Shown: piece by piece, positions 30,953 to 43,032 of the stretch
Layout of the letters: each line of letters begins with the position of its first letter
Position numbering within the stretch: the first letter of the stretch is position 1
Source of the DNA: Diabrotica undecimpunctata
Taxonomy: Eukaryota > Arthropoda > Insecta > Coleoptera > Chrysomelidae
Direction: 5' to 3'
DNA length: 64,000 nucleotides
NCBI RefSeq assembly: GCF_040954645.1
Contig: NC_092811.1
Span: 121,231,411 to 121,295,410, forward strand
Program-made: the position numbers and the translations under genes
The notes under the pieces: model-generated
Seen by the model: the letters and a program-made list of their open reading frames with translations, nothing else
Database searches by the model: none
What the model was told of the DNA's origin: nothing

Positions 30953-32342
30953 TAAGGAAGTAAACGTTAAATAGTGGGTTTGCAGCAATAAAAAATGAAA
31001 CGTGTACTCTTTTAAATTTTTATTCCAAGCTTTGGGACATTGGTTATGTCCTTCATCAGGGAGCTACAAATGTGATTAATAAATTGTTGGCGTTGGTATA
31101 ATTAATTAGAAATTGTTTCTACTTACAAACTTAACGAGGTTGTATCAACGAAGATGTATTATAATGTTGATAAAATTTATCATAGTCTCTCATCTTTTTT
31201 AGTATATAAAAACTATTTTTATGTTTAAGAATTTAAAAAAATTACTGTAAATACAAAAACACTTAATTATTCTAAATAAATACGTGACATTATTTTGACA
31301 AAATTCTTTTAAATGTCAATTGATAAATTATTGTTTGTGTTATTATTGCATTTATCTAGTAGTAACAAATAGGAGAACATTTCATTTAGATGGCCAATAT
31401 CCGTTCTATGATTCATTGTATTATTATTTTGGCAAATGTAGGTCATTTCAAGAAAAAGTCTTTTGGTGATGTTACTTTCCTGTTCTACTACTTTGATGTT
31501 ATTATAATCTATCTGATGCCCATTTTTAAATACATGTTCACCCAATGCAGTTTTTTCAGGATGCAGTCTATTATCTGACTTGTGGGATGTAATGCGATCT
31601 TTAAGGCATCTTGATGTTTGACCATAGTATACTTGTTCACATGATCCGCACGGTATACAGTAAACAACATCTGTTAAAGACAAGAGTGCGGATTGGTCTT
31701 TAAGTTTAGAAAAAACTTTGTTAACTGTTAGTACCGTTTTATGTGCAATTTTGATATTATTAATTGATGAAAAAATTCTACTTAGTTTCTGTCCAATGTC
31801 CTTAATGTATGGTAGAGATACATATATAATTGTAGTTTGTTGTGGTAAAGGATCTACAGGTCCAATTCTATCTTGTAATACAGACAGATTTTCTTCGTTT
31901 CTTAAATGACTAGTTAAATTTTGTGGAGTGTTAAACAAAATTTTCTTTAGTAGTATACTTGGGTATGAGTTTTCAATGAATAGGTTATAAAGGATAACCT
32001 ATTAGATTTTTTGTATGGAAAGCGGTATCGCTGATTTTAAGGACACGATTTTTCATTTCTGTAACTAAATTCAGTTTCATCGAATATTTATGGTATGATA
32101 AAAAAACTAACATTAAATAAATAATAAATAATATTAAATAAATTAAATAACTAAAAATCTAACAAAGACAAAATCATAAAATAATTTAATTAATTATACC
32201 AACGCCAACAATTTATTAATCACATTTGTAGCTCTCTGATGAAGGACATAACCAATGTCCGAAAGCTTGGAATAAAAATTTAAAAGAGTACACGTTTCAT
32301 TTTTTATTGCTGCAAACCCACTATTTAACGTTTACTTCCTTA
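30953..32342 (-). mobile_element. Penelope-like element bounded by inverted 156-bp terminal repeats
   Basis: The segments 30953-31108 and 32187-32342 are inverted copies with very few differences. Between them the minus frame 31938-31309 encodes the C-terminal part of a Penelope-like protein: LLSLTDVVYCIPCGSCEQVY, YGQTSRCLKDRITSHKSD and EHVFKNGHQIDY, a GIY-YIG endonuclease with its CxxC finger. The RT is missing, deleted on the 32 kb side. Each terminal repeat carries a hammerhead-like core, ctgatga + stem + gaaa (intact at 32235-32264; caaa in the left copy). Confidence 0.85.
32187..32342 (+). repeat. Right inverted terminal repeat of the Penelope-like copy, with hammerhead-like core
   Basis: It contains ctgatga, then a 6-bp stem ggacat/atgtcc with loop aacca, then gaaag. 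As at 531-577, one extra base separates ctgatga from the stem, so catalysis is doubtful. Stem I is weak here. Confidence 0.6.
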
Positions 32343-32786
32343 GCTATATGCTTAGAGTAGGAAATAAGCAGGAGACATTAGCTGGCCGTTGGGTATGTGA
32401 AATTGAATCAGCCCTAGTCTCTGCGGACGCAGGGATGCGGAAATATCGTTGTAAGACACTTTATATAGACTATTTATTTCATTTCCAAGTGTATAACCTA
32501 CTAGGAAGTTGTTTGAAAAAGGTGTTGGTTATTAACAGGTTAACAGGTTGTTCTCTACCCAGAATTACGCAAGTCTATTTCCCTTATTGTTCCTGGTACC
32601 GAGAGTATATGTTTTTATGTTATCTCTTTCAGCACAATGACCAATTTTGTCGTTAAAGTCACCCATGATCATCGCTCTCTCGCCTCATTTTGTCAGTCGT
32701 ATTATTTTATCATCCATGTTGTTATAAAATTTTTCGGTTTATTCCTCTGACTTGTCACTTGTTAAAGCAAAGACCTGAATAATATA

Positions 32787-34800
32787 CAGTGTGACCCATT
32801 TACACTGGAAACACCTCTATAAAATTTGAAGTTGTTAACCGATTTTAACCAAATTTTTTTTTAATGTCATGTAATAAAAGGTCCCCAAATCCGACACCCT
32901 GTTAGGGTAAAAGGAAGGGGAGAAAGAAAGAAAGAAAGAAAGTAATAAAAGGTCTATTGCGGGACAAAAGATGAAATATTTAGTTAAATTTTCAGAGCAT
33001 TCTACGATACCTTTTCTTCGCCGAAAATGGAGAATTTGTATTAGCGATTATTTTATTTAAAACATTTCTACGCCACTGGATTTAGAGTGGCTTCAAATAG
33101 CTATGACAAAAATTTTATTAAGATATATTTATTAATAACAAACTTATGACAACTTAAAATTTTAAAACTCACTAAGAAAAAAAACACTCTGTATTAACGT
33201 TAAAAAAACACTCTAACAGAAACATGGAAACATAATTTTAGTTTAAATCCTAGTTGCCTCTACCAATCCACCATCTAATTGGATACATTTGTCGTAGCGT
33301 TTATGAATATTCCTAATTACATTTCTTAGTTGTTAGGGAGTAATTACTGCGCATGCCTGTCGAATTCTTGCACAAAGTTCGTTTACGTCTCTTGCACGGG
33401 TTTGGTAAACTTTTTGTTAGGTAACTCCCCAGAGAAAGAAGTCTAAAATTGTGAGATCTGGAGATCTGGGTGGCCAACCTATCAACGAACTACCCCAGTC
33501 TATCCAACGGTTCGGAAAATTTTCATTTAGCCATTGCTTCACGGTTCTGGCGTAATGAACTTAACACCCATCTAACTGGATATACAAATTTAATCGTTCA
33601 TTAATTGAGAGCTCATGAATAGCATCCCACAAGTCGGTGTTTAAAAATTATAAAAAGTTCTGTGAGTTCAAGTTTTCTTCAAAAAAGAAAGGACCAATAA
33701 CTCGCTCGTTCAGTATACCACACCAGACATTGATTTTTTGAGAATACTGGCTTTTACAGTTTATTACCCAATGGGTATTATCTGCTGTCCAATAGCGACA
33801 ATTCTGTGATGATCGTGGCTTCTGTGGCTTCGTCGGTAAACAACACGTTTTTAAGACATCGCCGAATACTCTCTCGAGGCACATTCAAATATAAACTGGC
33901 ATTCCTTAAACTGGCATTAGGGTTATTTCTGAAATGATCTAAAATGATTTGATCATTTCCTTTTCTTCTTTGTAACGGGTTATTTTTTAAAATTAGTTCT
34001 GATACTGCACCATATTCATTAAATATTCTATTAATTTTGTTTACCGTACCGCAGCTAATATTAGGATGATTCACATGTCTGTCATTAAATATTGTACAAA
34101 CTTCCCTGGCACTTCTATCGTTATCTCCCAAAAGACGTATAATTTCAATTTTTTCTCTCAAACTTAATCTTGCAACCATGACACAAAATATTATTAAAAG
34201 AATTTGAAGTAAATATTGTTGCAGATATTATGCATAAATTTATGCTAGCACCGAAATTTTTATGCACAAATAATGTCAAACAGTAATATCGTTGTCATGG
34301 CAACTAAGATTTAAGTTGTAGCATGTAAAGTTAATAATAATGTAAGTGCGTTACTTGCATTAAATTTTTATGCTATTTTAAACATTTTTTTGTCTAGTAG
34401 TGGTTTATTATTAAAATTATTTGAAAAATAATTAGTTTTGTGGTTATCTGTTGATACAGGGTGTTCCTTTTTGACTCTTAGCTTAGTGAGTTTTAAAATT
34501 TTAAGTTGTCATAACTTCGTTATTAATAAATATATTTTAATGAAATTTTTGTCATAGCTATTTGAAGTCACTCTAAATCCAGTGGCGTAGAATTTTTTTT
34601 AATAAAAAAATCGCTAATACAATTTCTCCATTTTCGACGAAGAAAAAGTATCGTAGACTGCCCTGAAAATTTAACTAAATATTTCATATTTTGTCCCGCA
34701 ATAGACCTTTTATTACATGAGATTAAAAATAAATTTGGTTAAAATCGGTTAACAACTTCAAATTTTATAGAGGTGTTTCCAATCTAAATGGATCACACTG
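32787..34800 (-). mobile_element. mariner-like transposon with long inverted repeats, nearly full length
   Basis: The ends cagtgtgacccattta (32787) and its inverse atggatcacactg (to 34800) are flanked by TA. Complementarity extends inward for over 300 bp on both sides. The transposase lies on the minus strand from the ATG at 34179. It has an HTH part (VARLSLREKIEIIRLLGDND; SAREVCTIFNDRH), then LFTDEAT (first Asp), IQLDGC (second Asp) and PPRSPDLTILDFFLWG (third Asp), ending VNELCARIRQACAVITPQQL. Two or three frameshifts and a stop after LDGC inactivate it. A 58-bp retroposed scrap interrupts the left repeat. Confidence 0.9.
32884..32954. mobile_element. Tiny retroposed 3' tail with 13-bp target duplication
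   Basis: The 13 bases gtaataaaaggtc at 32871-32883 recur exactly at 32942-32954. Between them lie 58 bases: a cccaaatccgacaccctgtt-type stretch and an (AAAG)n tail. The matching arm on the right side of the mariner element lacks them, so this is an insertion into the left inverted repeat. Confidence 0.85.
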
Positions 34801-35137
34801 TATAAGGTTCTATGGGTTGTTCGTAATTTCAACATTGCTACTCTATCATTTATGAAAGGATGAAGTCTATGACCGACTTGGCAATTTTGTCCGATACGTG
34901 TTTTTTGTTTCCCTGAACCAGACCATCTTAGTTCACTCATCCCCAAGATGTCTATTTTCATTCTTATCATCTCGGCCTCAGTGTTTGCCAGTTTCGCGGA
35001 CATGAATAAGCTACGCACGTTCCAGGTCATATAATGCGTACTATTCTGTCATATATTTGGATTCTCTCTCCACTTCCTTGCTTCTCAATAGTAGTTGACA
35101 TAAATAGTAGTAGTAGTTGAGGGAGATTCTTCGCACC

Positions 35138-35189
35138 GTCTCCCCATTTAAGGAGTGCTCTGGACTGAGCACTCCTTAAATGGGGAGAC
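35138..35189. repeat. Perfect 23-bp palindrome with 6-base loop
   Basis: gtctccccatttaaggagtg + ctc, loop tggact, then the exact inverse. It lies at the junction between the RTE endonuclease and the next LINE and has no T-run. Confidence 0.9.
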
Positions 35190-36010
35190 TGAAATGGAAA
35201 AATCTTAAACAACATAAGATTCGCAGACGACACCGCTGTTTTTGCAAACAGTCTGGAAGCATTGCAATGCTTAGTAAATAGATTACGTCAAGTCAGTATA
35301 ATTATGGACTACAAATGAACGTTAAAAAACCCAAGTGCCTGACTATTTCTAAGCAATATACAGTAGGAAGGCTAGATATCGAGGGAAAACAAGTATAAAG
35401 AGTGAATAACTACAAATATTTGGGAACCTGGGTAAATGAAAACAATGACCAAGGTAGAAAAATAAGGACACGCATTGAAATTGCAAGACAATCATTTATA
35501 AAAATGAAAACAATGTTTGTTAATCGAGACCTTCCCCTGGAGCAAAGGATAAGAGCCTTAACATGCCACGTGTTCTTGACTTTGTTGTATGGAATGGAAA
35601 TCTGGACACTAAAAGTGGATATTATAAAGAAGTTGGAGTCATTTGAGATGTGGTGCTATAGAAGGATTTTGAAAATACCATGTGCCCAACGAGTTACAAA
35701 TGCAGAAGTGTTATGAAGGCTACAAAAGGATTGCGAGGTCATAAAGCACATCAAAACAAGAAAGCTGGAATATTTAGGCCACATTACCAGAGGTGCGAAA
35801 TATGGGATATTAAGGCTCATAATTTAAGGTAAAATCAAGGGTAAAAGTTCTATAGGAGGACGAAGAATTTCCTGGCTAAGAAACCTAAGAGAGTGTTATA
35901 GTTGCAGCTCAGTAGATCTTTTCAGAGCAGCCGCCAATAAGGTACGGATAACTGTGATGATAGCCAACTTCCGATAGGAAAAGGAACTACAAGAAAAAGA
36001 AGAAGACTGA
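35190..36010 (+). mobile_element. LINE RT C-terminal part
   Basis: The frames read NNIRFADDTAVFANSLEAL (catalytic box), VNNYKYLGTWVNENNDQGRK, LTLLYGMEIWTLK, LESFEMWCYRRILKI and KLEYLGHITRGAKY. The end is marked by an AAG-rich tail at about 36003. The longest clean piece is 35402-35716. Stops at 35398 and 35714 and a frameshift near 35315 break it. Confidence 0.85.
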
Positions 36011-36114
36011 GGGCCATTTTCTTATTTTCGTCTGCCATTTAGATTTGTGGGAAATACAATGGGGCAGTTTTCATCTCATCAAATTACTTCAGTCATGCTT
36101 GTGGTATTTCAGTT

Positions 36115-36890
36115 TCAAGCCAGTTCAGGATCATTTCTTCTGTGTCTTGAGCTGATACTGATGGTCGCCGCTGCCCTTCTCCAGAGAGAGATAGGAAATA
36201 GGTAATTAGATTTTGTAAGAATAAAGGGATATGACATGATTTCTCTCAGTTTGATTATTCTTGTAATCTTATGTTTATTTTTAGTTGGATGACCTGTTTT
36301 GTATGTGCTAAGAGGCATATATCATTAGCGTAACCTGTATCTTCCAATTTTTGTTAATCCTCAATAAATTCCTCCATTAGACTTTACCTTTGTTAATAAG
36401 GAGTCCAGTAAAATGTTAAATAGTAGTGGGGATAAAACACAGCCATGTTTTACTCCGTTTAGCACATATATAGGGTCAGATGTTATGTGTTGTGTAGTAG
36501 TTGGTTTTCTGTATCACTATAGAGTTCTTTGATGAGATTTATTATTGTTTATGCTACCTATTGCAATTTTCTTTAGTACTCTCCATATGGTCTTATGTGT
36601 GAGCGTGTCGAAGACTCTTTTGAAGTCCACAAAGCATATGAATTATAGAGAGTTGAATTCCTGCGACTGTTCTAGTGTGTTAATTTGATCTATGAATGAT
36701 GGGTTTGGTCTGAAACTGGTTTGTTCCTTCGTTAAAATTGACTCCACACTGTTTGCCAATCGGTTGTTTATAATTATTGCTGTTAATATATTTATGGTAT
36801 TCTTGAGTGTGATTCCTCTCCAGATTTTGTAATATTCTGCAAGCATGAATGTCCACAAGCCAATTCTAAACCACTTCAAAGACATTATGG
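36115..36890 (-). mobile_element. LINE RT fragment (palm)
   Basis: The minus strand reads WRGITLKNTINILTAIIINN, TKEQTSFRPNPSFIDQINTL, FICFVDFKRVFDTLTHKT, LNGVKQGCVLSPLLFNILLD and GYANDICLLAH. The catalytic YADD is changed to YAND. Multiple frameshifts are present. Confidence 0.8.
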
Positions 36891-36924
36891 ATAGATTAAA
36901 CGACTACTAATAGATCTACACAGA

Positions 36925-37700
36925 TAAATAAAAAACACGAATGGAGTGGGGGCAGCAATTTTTTCCAATACTTTTAATGCTAAATTAAAGCTGCATAACA
37001 ACTGGACTATCACCAAAGCAGAACTGTACGTAATCTTCGAAGCTTCAAAATTCATTAAAAAGGAAGAGGAATTACGCAATCACAACTGACTTAATGCACG
37101 CCCTTTGTAACATCCAAAACATATACTCCAGCAACTCTGTACATAAAAACATTTACAAAGAACATCAAAATGTAGCAAAGGAAAATAAACACGTGCTATT
37201 AATCTGTGTCCCACCTTATATTGGAGTAAACGGTAACGAGATTATGACTGCCTAGCGCACGAAGCAACAGCAAAGGATGGTCAAGTACAACTAAATAAAA
37301 TATTGCCAAGTGATCTTAAATTGTGCTTAAAAAACATAGTTAAGTCAAATTAAAGACAAGGTTTACCAAAACCCACTTTTTTGTTGCCTAGAAAAAAACC
37401 AGTTTACTTTACTCAACTCCAACTTCACCGCCATTCACATCTTTACCAAATTACAAGAGACAACCCACCATACTTCAACCAGTGTCAAACAAACCTTTAC
37501 AATAAAACATATTTTAACCTATTAATGTCAAATATTTCACGAACCGAGAAATAAGCTCAATCTTCCCAATATTCTTAGAGACAATCAAAATCTAAACATC
37601 ATAAAGCTGCTAACTACATTTAAACAAAAATTTATGTACCAAACTTAATATTGTAACATTTGTATCTTTCCATTTTTGTCAGTTATAATCCCAGTGGTTC
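36925..37700 (+). mobile_element. I-like LINE RNase H and 3' end, decayed
   Basis: In shifting frames the plus strand shows GVGAAIFSNTFNAKLKLHNN, WTITKAELYVIFEASKFI, NALCNIQNIYSSN-type and VLLICVPPYIGVNGNEI, matching the RNase H domain (E in TKAEL; a VPSHxGxxGNE-type block). A Cys/His remnant and a tail with (TAAATAAA)-like sequence follow. Confidence 0.7.
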
Positions 37701-38254
37701 CGACGACATTAAGTAAATAAAAAAATCAAAATGATAAAATTGTTCCATTACCGCGTTTCTTGCCGATAACGCGCTGGCGCGTAGCACAAGACTTTAGCTT
37801 GACGCTGACGTTCAGACTTTTATTGATTATCATATTGGATTATTTTACTAGAGCTACAACAGGGCTTTTTATATTTCAGAGGCAGATAACTAGGAGTATC
37901 AATTCTCTAATTTTGTTCTTGGTTCTCCGACTAACGAGTTTTTGTCCCAACAGAGTGTATATCTTTTGGCTTTGTAATAATTATTGTAAATATTAGTAAC
38001 AGTATTTGGGTTCTTTTACATCTCTTTTAGTTAGTTTATATTTGAATGGCATAGGGTGTGCATATTGAAGTGTAAAAATGAATAAAAATAGTATAAATGA
38101 CGATATTTTACCAAGTGGCTCAAATTCAAATAAAAAATAAAGTTAGATACGAAAAAGAATTATCAGATGAAGAACTATTGAGATTATTAGAAACAAGCGA
38201 TGAAGAATTTAATGAGTTTCTTGATTCAGACAGTGAGAATCTGAGGATGAAATT

Positions 38255-40862
38255 AAATGTACACTGTTCCACAAATGAACAGGAAGAAGACACTAAGGTA
38301 GCTTTTTATCAAGATCTAGAAAGAATCTATGACTCAATACCAAGAAATGACATGAAAATGGTGATAGGCGACACAAACGCCAAGATCGGAAAAGAAGAGG
38401 AGTACATAGGGATAATAGGGAAACATAGTTTGCATAGAGACACAAATGAGAATGGTCAGTTTCTAATAGATTTCGCAGCTGGAAATAATATAATTATCAG
38501 TTCGACATGCTTCCCACATCGGGACATACACAAGGGCACCTGGATATCACTTGACGGAAATATAATCAATCAAATAGACCATATACTGGCTGAAAAAAGA
38601 ATGGCGAAGAGTATATTAGATGTAAAAAGCAGAAGTGGCGCAAGCTGTGACTCAGACCATCTGCTAGTACAGACACGGTTTGGATGCAAAATCAGTTGAC
38701 AGGCAAAGGAAAAATATCCAAAACAAGAAAAACTAAACTTAGATCACCTAAAAGTCGCTGAGGTACAAGAAAGATTTGAGAGAACAGTGGATGAAAAATT
38801 ACTAGAAGAAAACAGAGCAGACTCCACAATAGAAAACCAATGGAACACCATAAGCAGTATCATACTCAACACAGCGAAAGAAGTCCTAGGAACAAAGACA
38901 CAACGGAGAGAAGAAGCATGGTTCGATGAAGAATGCAAACAAGCTATACAGGAAAGAAATGAAGCACATAAGAATTACATACTCAGACGTACTAGAGAGA
39001 GAAAAACAGAACTTGGGAACAAAAGACGAAGAGCAGATAAACTGTGCAGGCAGAAAAAGAGAAAGTACACAAATCAACGGATACTAAACATAGAGAGGGA
39101 GTTTAAGGAAAACGAAACACCAATTTATCAAACATCTAAGACAGGGATACAAACAGAAGACCAACCTCTGCAAAAATAAGAAGGGTGAAATCATTAGCGA
39201 TATGGGCGAAATTAAGAGAACCTGGATGACATATTTTAAGGAATTACTAAACAAAGGGACACAACCACCATTACAACAACAGAGGCAGCAGCAGGCACGA
39301 CAGGAGGTACAACAACAAGAACTGGGGGAAGATGGAGAAGAAAATGAATTAACTAGACCCCCAACGCTAAAGGAGGTCCAAACGGCAATCCACATACAAA
39401 AAAGCCATAAAGCACCGGGAATAGATAAAATACCGACAGAACTACTCAAGCAAGGAGGAAGGAATTTGACACAACAGATGTACCAGCTAATACGAGAGAT
39501 ATGGATAGAAGAAGAAATCCCCCAACAATGGAAGAAAAGTATAATCTGCCCTATTCATAAAAAAGGAAACAAACTGTTGTGTCAGAATTAAAGAGGCATC
39601 TCTTTACTTTGTTCGGGATACAAAATACTCACAAACATCATTAATCGAAGACTCCCACCTCTCACGGAAAAAATCATCGGGGAATATCAAGCAGGGTTTA
39701 GGCAAAATAGATCTACCATTGACCAACTATTTACAGTTAAACAAATACTAGCCAAAGCATGCGAATATGACATGGACGTTTACAATCTCTTTGTAGATTT
39801 TAAATAAGCCTATGATTCAATAGATAGAACAATTCTACCTAATATATTGGAAGAATTTGGCATACCATCAAAATTAATACGACTAGTGCAAATGACAATG
39901 ACAGAAACAGAAGCACATGTATGTATTCAGGGACAGATCACTGATGCGTTTACGATAACGCAAGTACTGAAACAAGGCGATGTACTGGCTCCAACGCTCT
40001 TTAATCTTGTTCTTGAATATGTAATTAGACGGTTGACGGTGAGCGGAAATAACATACTTATAAACAAATCTACCCAATTAGCAGCATACGCAGATGATAT
40101 AAACATAATGAGCAGAACAGTGAATGCAGCGGAAGAAACCTACGTTGAGTTGAAACAGAGTGCAGAAGCAGTAGGACTAGCAATAAATACAAATAAAACA
40201 AAACTACTCATACAAACCAGATCAAATAGACCGGCGCAACACTTTATTGACGATATAGAACATGTGAATAGATTCACATACCTAGGAATGGATCTGGTTG
40301 CAAGCAATGAAGAAGAACCGGAAATAAATAGAAGGCTTATGCTGGCAAATAAAGCCTATTTCGCGATGGGTCACATATTCAAATCGCGAGACTTACAAAG
40401 GAAAACAAAACTCCGGGTATATAAAACAATAATCAGGCCCATAGTAAGTTATGGTTGTGAAACATGGGTGGTGACACAAAAATCTGCCAATGCATTAGAT
40501 GTGTTTGAAAGAAAAATATTACGTAGGATACTGGGCCCAATAAGTGAAAATAACAACTGGCGAATTAGGTATAATAGAGAAATATACGAGCAATATAGCG
40601 AACCAACTCTAGCACAATACACTAAACTGCAGAGATTACGGTGGGCAGGGCACGTGGTCCGCATGCATGAGAAGATAGAATCCCCAGAAAATTAATAAAT
40701 GCAAGGGAAAAGACCTGTTGTCTTCGAAGTCGATGAAGCTGCCAGAAACTGCCTGGGAACGCGTTCATGGAAAAGAACAGCGGTAAATCGAAATGATTGG
40801 AAAAGCTTGCTGAAGGAGGCCAAGGCCCCATTTGGGCTGTAGCGCAATTGGATGGATGAATG
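38255..40862 (+). mobile_element. RTE-like LINE, 5'-truncated but nearly intact, inside piggyBac
   Basis: It is flanked by gaggatgaaatt at 38243-38254 and 40863-40874. It encodes, in order, the endonuclease end (KMVIGDTNAKIGKE, NQIDHILAEKRM, CDSDHLLVQTRFG), a linker (38787-39176), RT motifs (HKAPGIDKIPTELLKQ, RGISLL, GEYQAGFRQNRSTIDQLFTV, LKQGDVLAPTLFNLVLE, LAAYADDINIMSRT) and the C-terminal YGCETWVVTQKS, LRRILGPI and RLRWAGHVVRMHE. It ends with a ggatggatgaatg tail. Only a few lesions are visible: stops at 39589 and 39807, one or two frameshifts near 38700 and 39180, and stops at 40693. The catalytic YADD is intact. It is the youngest-looking LINE here. Confidence 0.9.
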
Positions 40863-42256
40863 GAGGATGAAATTGAAAATAACTTACCTGCAGCACTTGT
40901 TGAGCGATGATGGAAGCGATAAATGGGAAGAAAATTTTGATTGTATGAAAAATTTCCCTTTTTTTAAAACACCCGGAGTTACTAATACAAGTTTCCGATA
41001 ATAATTCAGTTCACTTTTTTCGAATGCTACTTACAGATGAATGTTTGCATCAAATACGCCATGAGACTAACGGGTATGCCCAGTACGTTTTCTTGTTGAA
41101 CGTAGGGGCGACACACTCTAGATTGGAAAATTTTGACTCCCGAAAAACTACTAGTCTTTTTAGGATTGGTTTTACATATAGGTTACATTTCATTGCCCAG
41201 GATTGAGGATTATTGAAAAAAGAAAGATACTCTTTTTGTTGATGCAATTTTTTCCACTTTTATGGATCGAAATAGATTTATGGTCATACTGCGTTGTTTG
41301 CCTTTTAGTAAAAATCAAGAAGAGGGAGAACAAGTATCTGAAGACAGAATGTATAAAATTAGACCGATGATAAACTTTTTAAATAAGAAAATGGAACAAG
41401 TTTATTATCCTGATCGTAATATTGAGCTTAGATGAGTCAATGGTATTACACAGAGGACGACTTAATTTTAGACAATACTTAAAAAATAAAAAGCATAAAT
41501 ATGAAATAAAGTTGTTTAGAAGGGAAACTAAATGTATGCCATTGCATTTACATGGACAATTTTTACAACAGCTTTGATTTAGCCAAAAAGTTGCTTGAAT
41601 TTTCAACTACTGCACAGGAACTCTTCGAATTAACCGTAGAAATATTCCTGGAGAAGTAAAACAAGAAAAACTTACTAAAGGTGCAACAATTGCTCGTTGC
41701 CGAAAAGGGGTATTAGTTGGCAAATGAAAGGATAAGAGAGACGTTTACTATATAACAACAGAATCTCAAAACACCTTACAACAAGTTACAACAAGAAGAG
41801 GTCAGCATGTAATGAAACCAGAGCTTATTATAAGATATAATGAAAATATGTCTCGTATTGACCGACAAGACCAGATGGTGGCCTATTATCTGTGTCAACG
41901 AAAAACTGTACGATGGCCAACAAAAATATTTATACATATTATGCAGATGATGGTTATAAATGCCCATATACTATACAACAAGTATTCTGGAAAAAAGTTT
42001 GGTCTTTACGAATTTCGTTTAGAACTCGTTAGATCACTTAAAAATTAATAATTTTGAAATCAAACATGTTACATAAGATAACCTAGTCACAAAACGAGAG
42101 GTAACAGATCTAAAAGGAAAAGTTATGAGAAAACGCTGTTTGACTTACAGCTAAAGAAATATCCGTAAAGATACAATTTACGAATGCAAAACCTGTCCCG
42201 ATATGCCTGGATTTTTTCTGGATTGCTTTCAAATTCCCACATTTAAACATCAGTTT

Positions 42257-42473
<217 letters not shown>

Positions 42474-42765
42474 GTTATTTTGTATTTCTTGTTTTATTTT
42501 GTGTTAGTAAATAAATGTTCCTATTAAAACTGATTTTTATCAATATTACTTACAAAACGCACCAGCACGTCGTACGGCGTCTGTGTAAAAATACTAGAGC
42601 CGAGAGCCACCACCAACCCTTATTGTATATATGTGCATTTAGTTTAAAAATACTTACTTTATTCGAACTTTTCCAAAAAGTAATAAATTAACGTCTATGT
42701 ATCAAATACAGTAAGCGACTCTTGGTGAAAACCTACTCAGAATAGATCGGCAGTTAACGTGTTAA

Positions 42766-43032
42766 ATAACTTGATTTGATCAGATTATTTTTTTAAATTC
42801 ATATTTGCTTATCATATAAAAAAGTAATTTGTTCCAACGTAAGTGAAAATTCTTCATGTAATGCTCGCGATTGGCATTTAATAAAAACGAATTTTAATAC
42901 TAACCTTGTTACTGACTATTTATGTACATTATACAATAAATGTGAATATATTTGATAGTTTTTCCTAAATTTGTTAAACTATAAAACCAAAATTCCCTCT
43001 GCACACCAATATACAAAGCAAGTAAACTTACC
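42766..43032. other. 5' end of the 17-kb intron of the mucin gene
   Basis: The minus-strand donor GTAAGT occupies 43031-43026. The reading frame of the repeat exon happens to stay open for 40 more codons to a stop near 42909, but this part has lost the Ser/Thr/Pro character and follows a good donor, so it is treated as intron. Confidence 0.6.

Larger units (their letters stand above)
32343..35033 (-). mobile_element. RTE endonuclease domain split by a mariner insertion
   Basis: From 35033 the minus strand reads MTWNVRSLFMSAKLANTEAE, DILGMSELRWSGSGKQ and up to THRTLY at 34803. After the mariner element it continues at 32786 as IIQVFALTSDKSEE, KFYNNMDDKII and AMIMGDFNDKIGHC. Broken frames then include NTFFQTT and a possible IDYIKC. 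This is the ordered endonuclease of an RTE-type LINE (WNVRSL, SELRW, GDFN). Stops are present in the second part. Confidence 0.85.

Noticed and set aside
32348..32656. Plus-strand ORF of 102 codons
   Set aside because: It is a shadow of the minus-strand RTE endonuclease. No family motif was seen on the plus strand.
40888..40945. Possible extra minus-strand exon of the mucin gene ending CTGCAG before GTAAGT
   Set aside because: The sequence is the antisense of the piggyBac N-terminal coding region (NNLPAALVER ... DKWEENFDC), and there is no good acceptor.
42909..43030. C-terminal 40 codons of the giant ORF after SIDPT
   Set aside because: They follow a GTAAGT donor, lose the protein's composition and end at an arbitrary stop. 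Splicing to the transmembrane exon is the better model.
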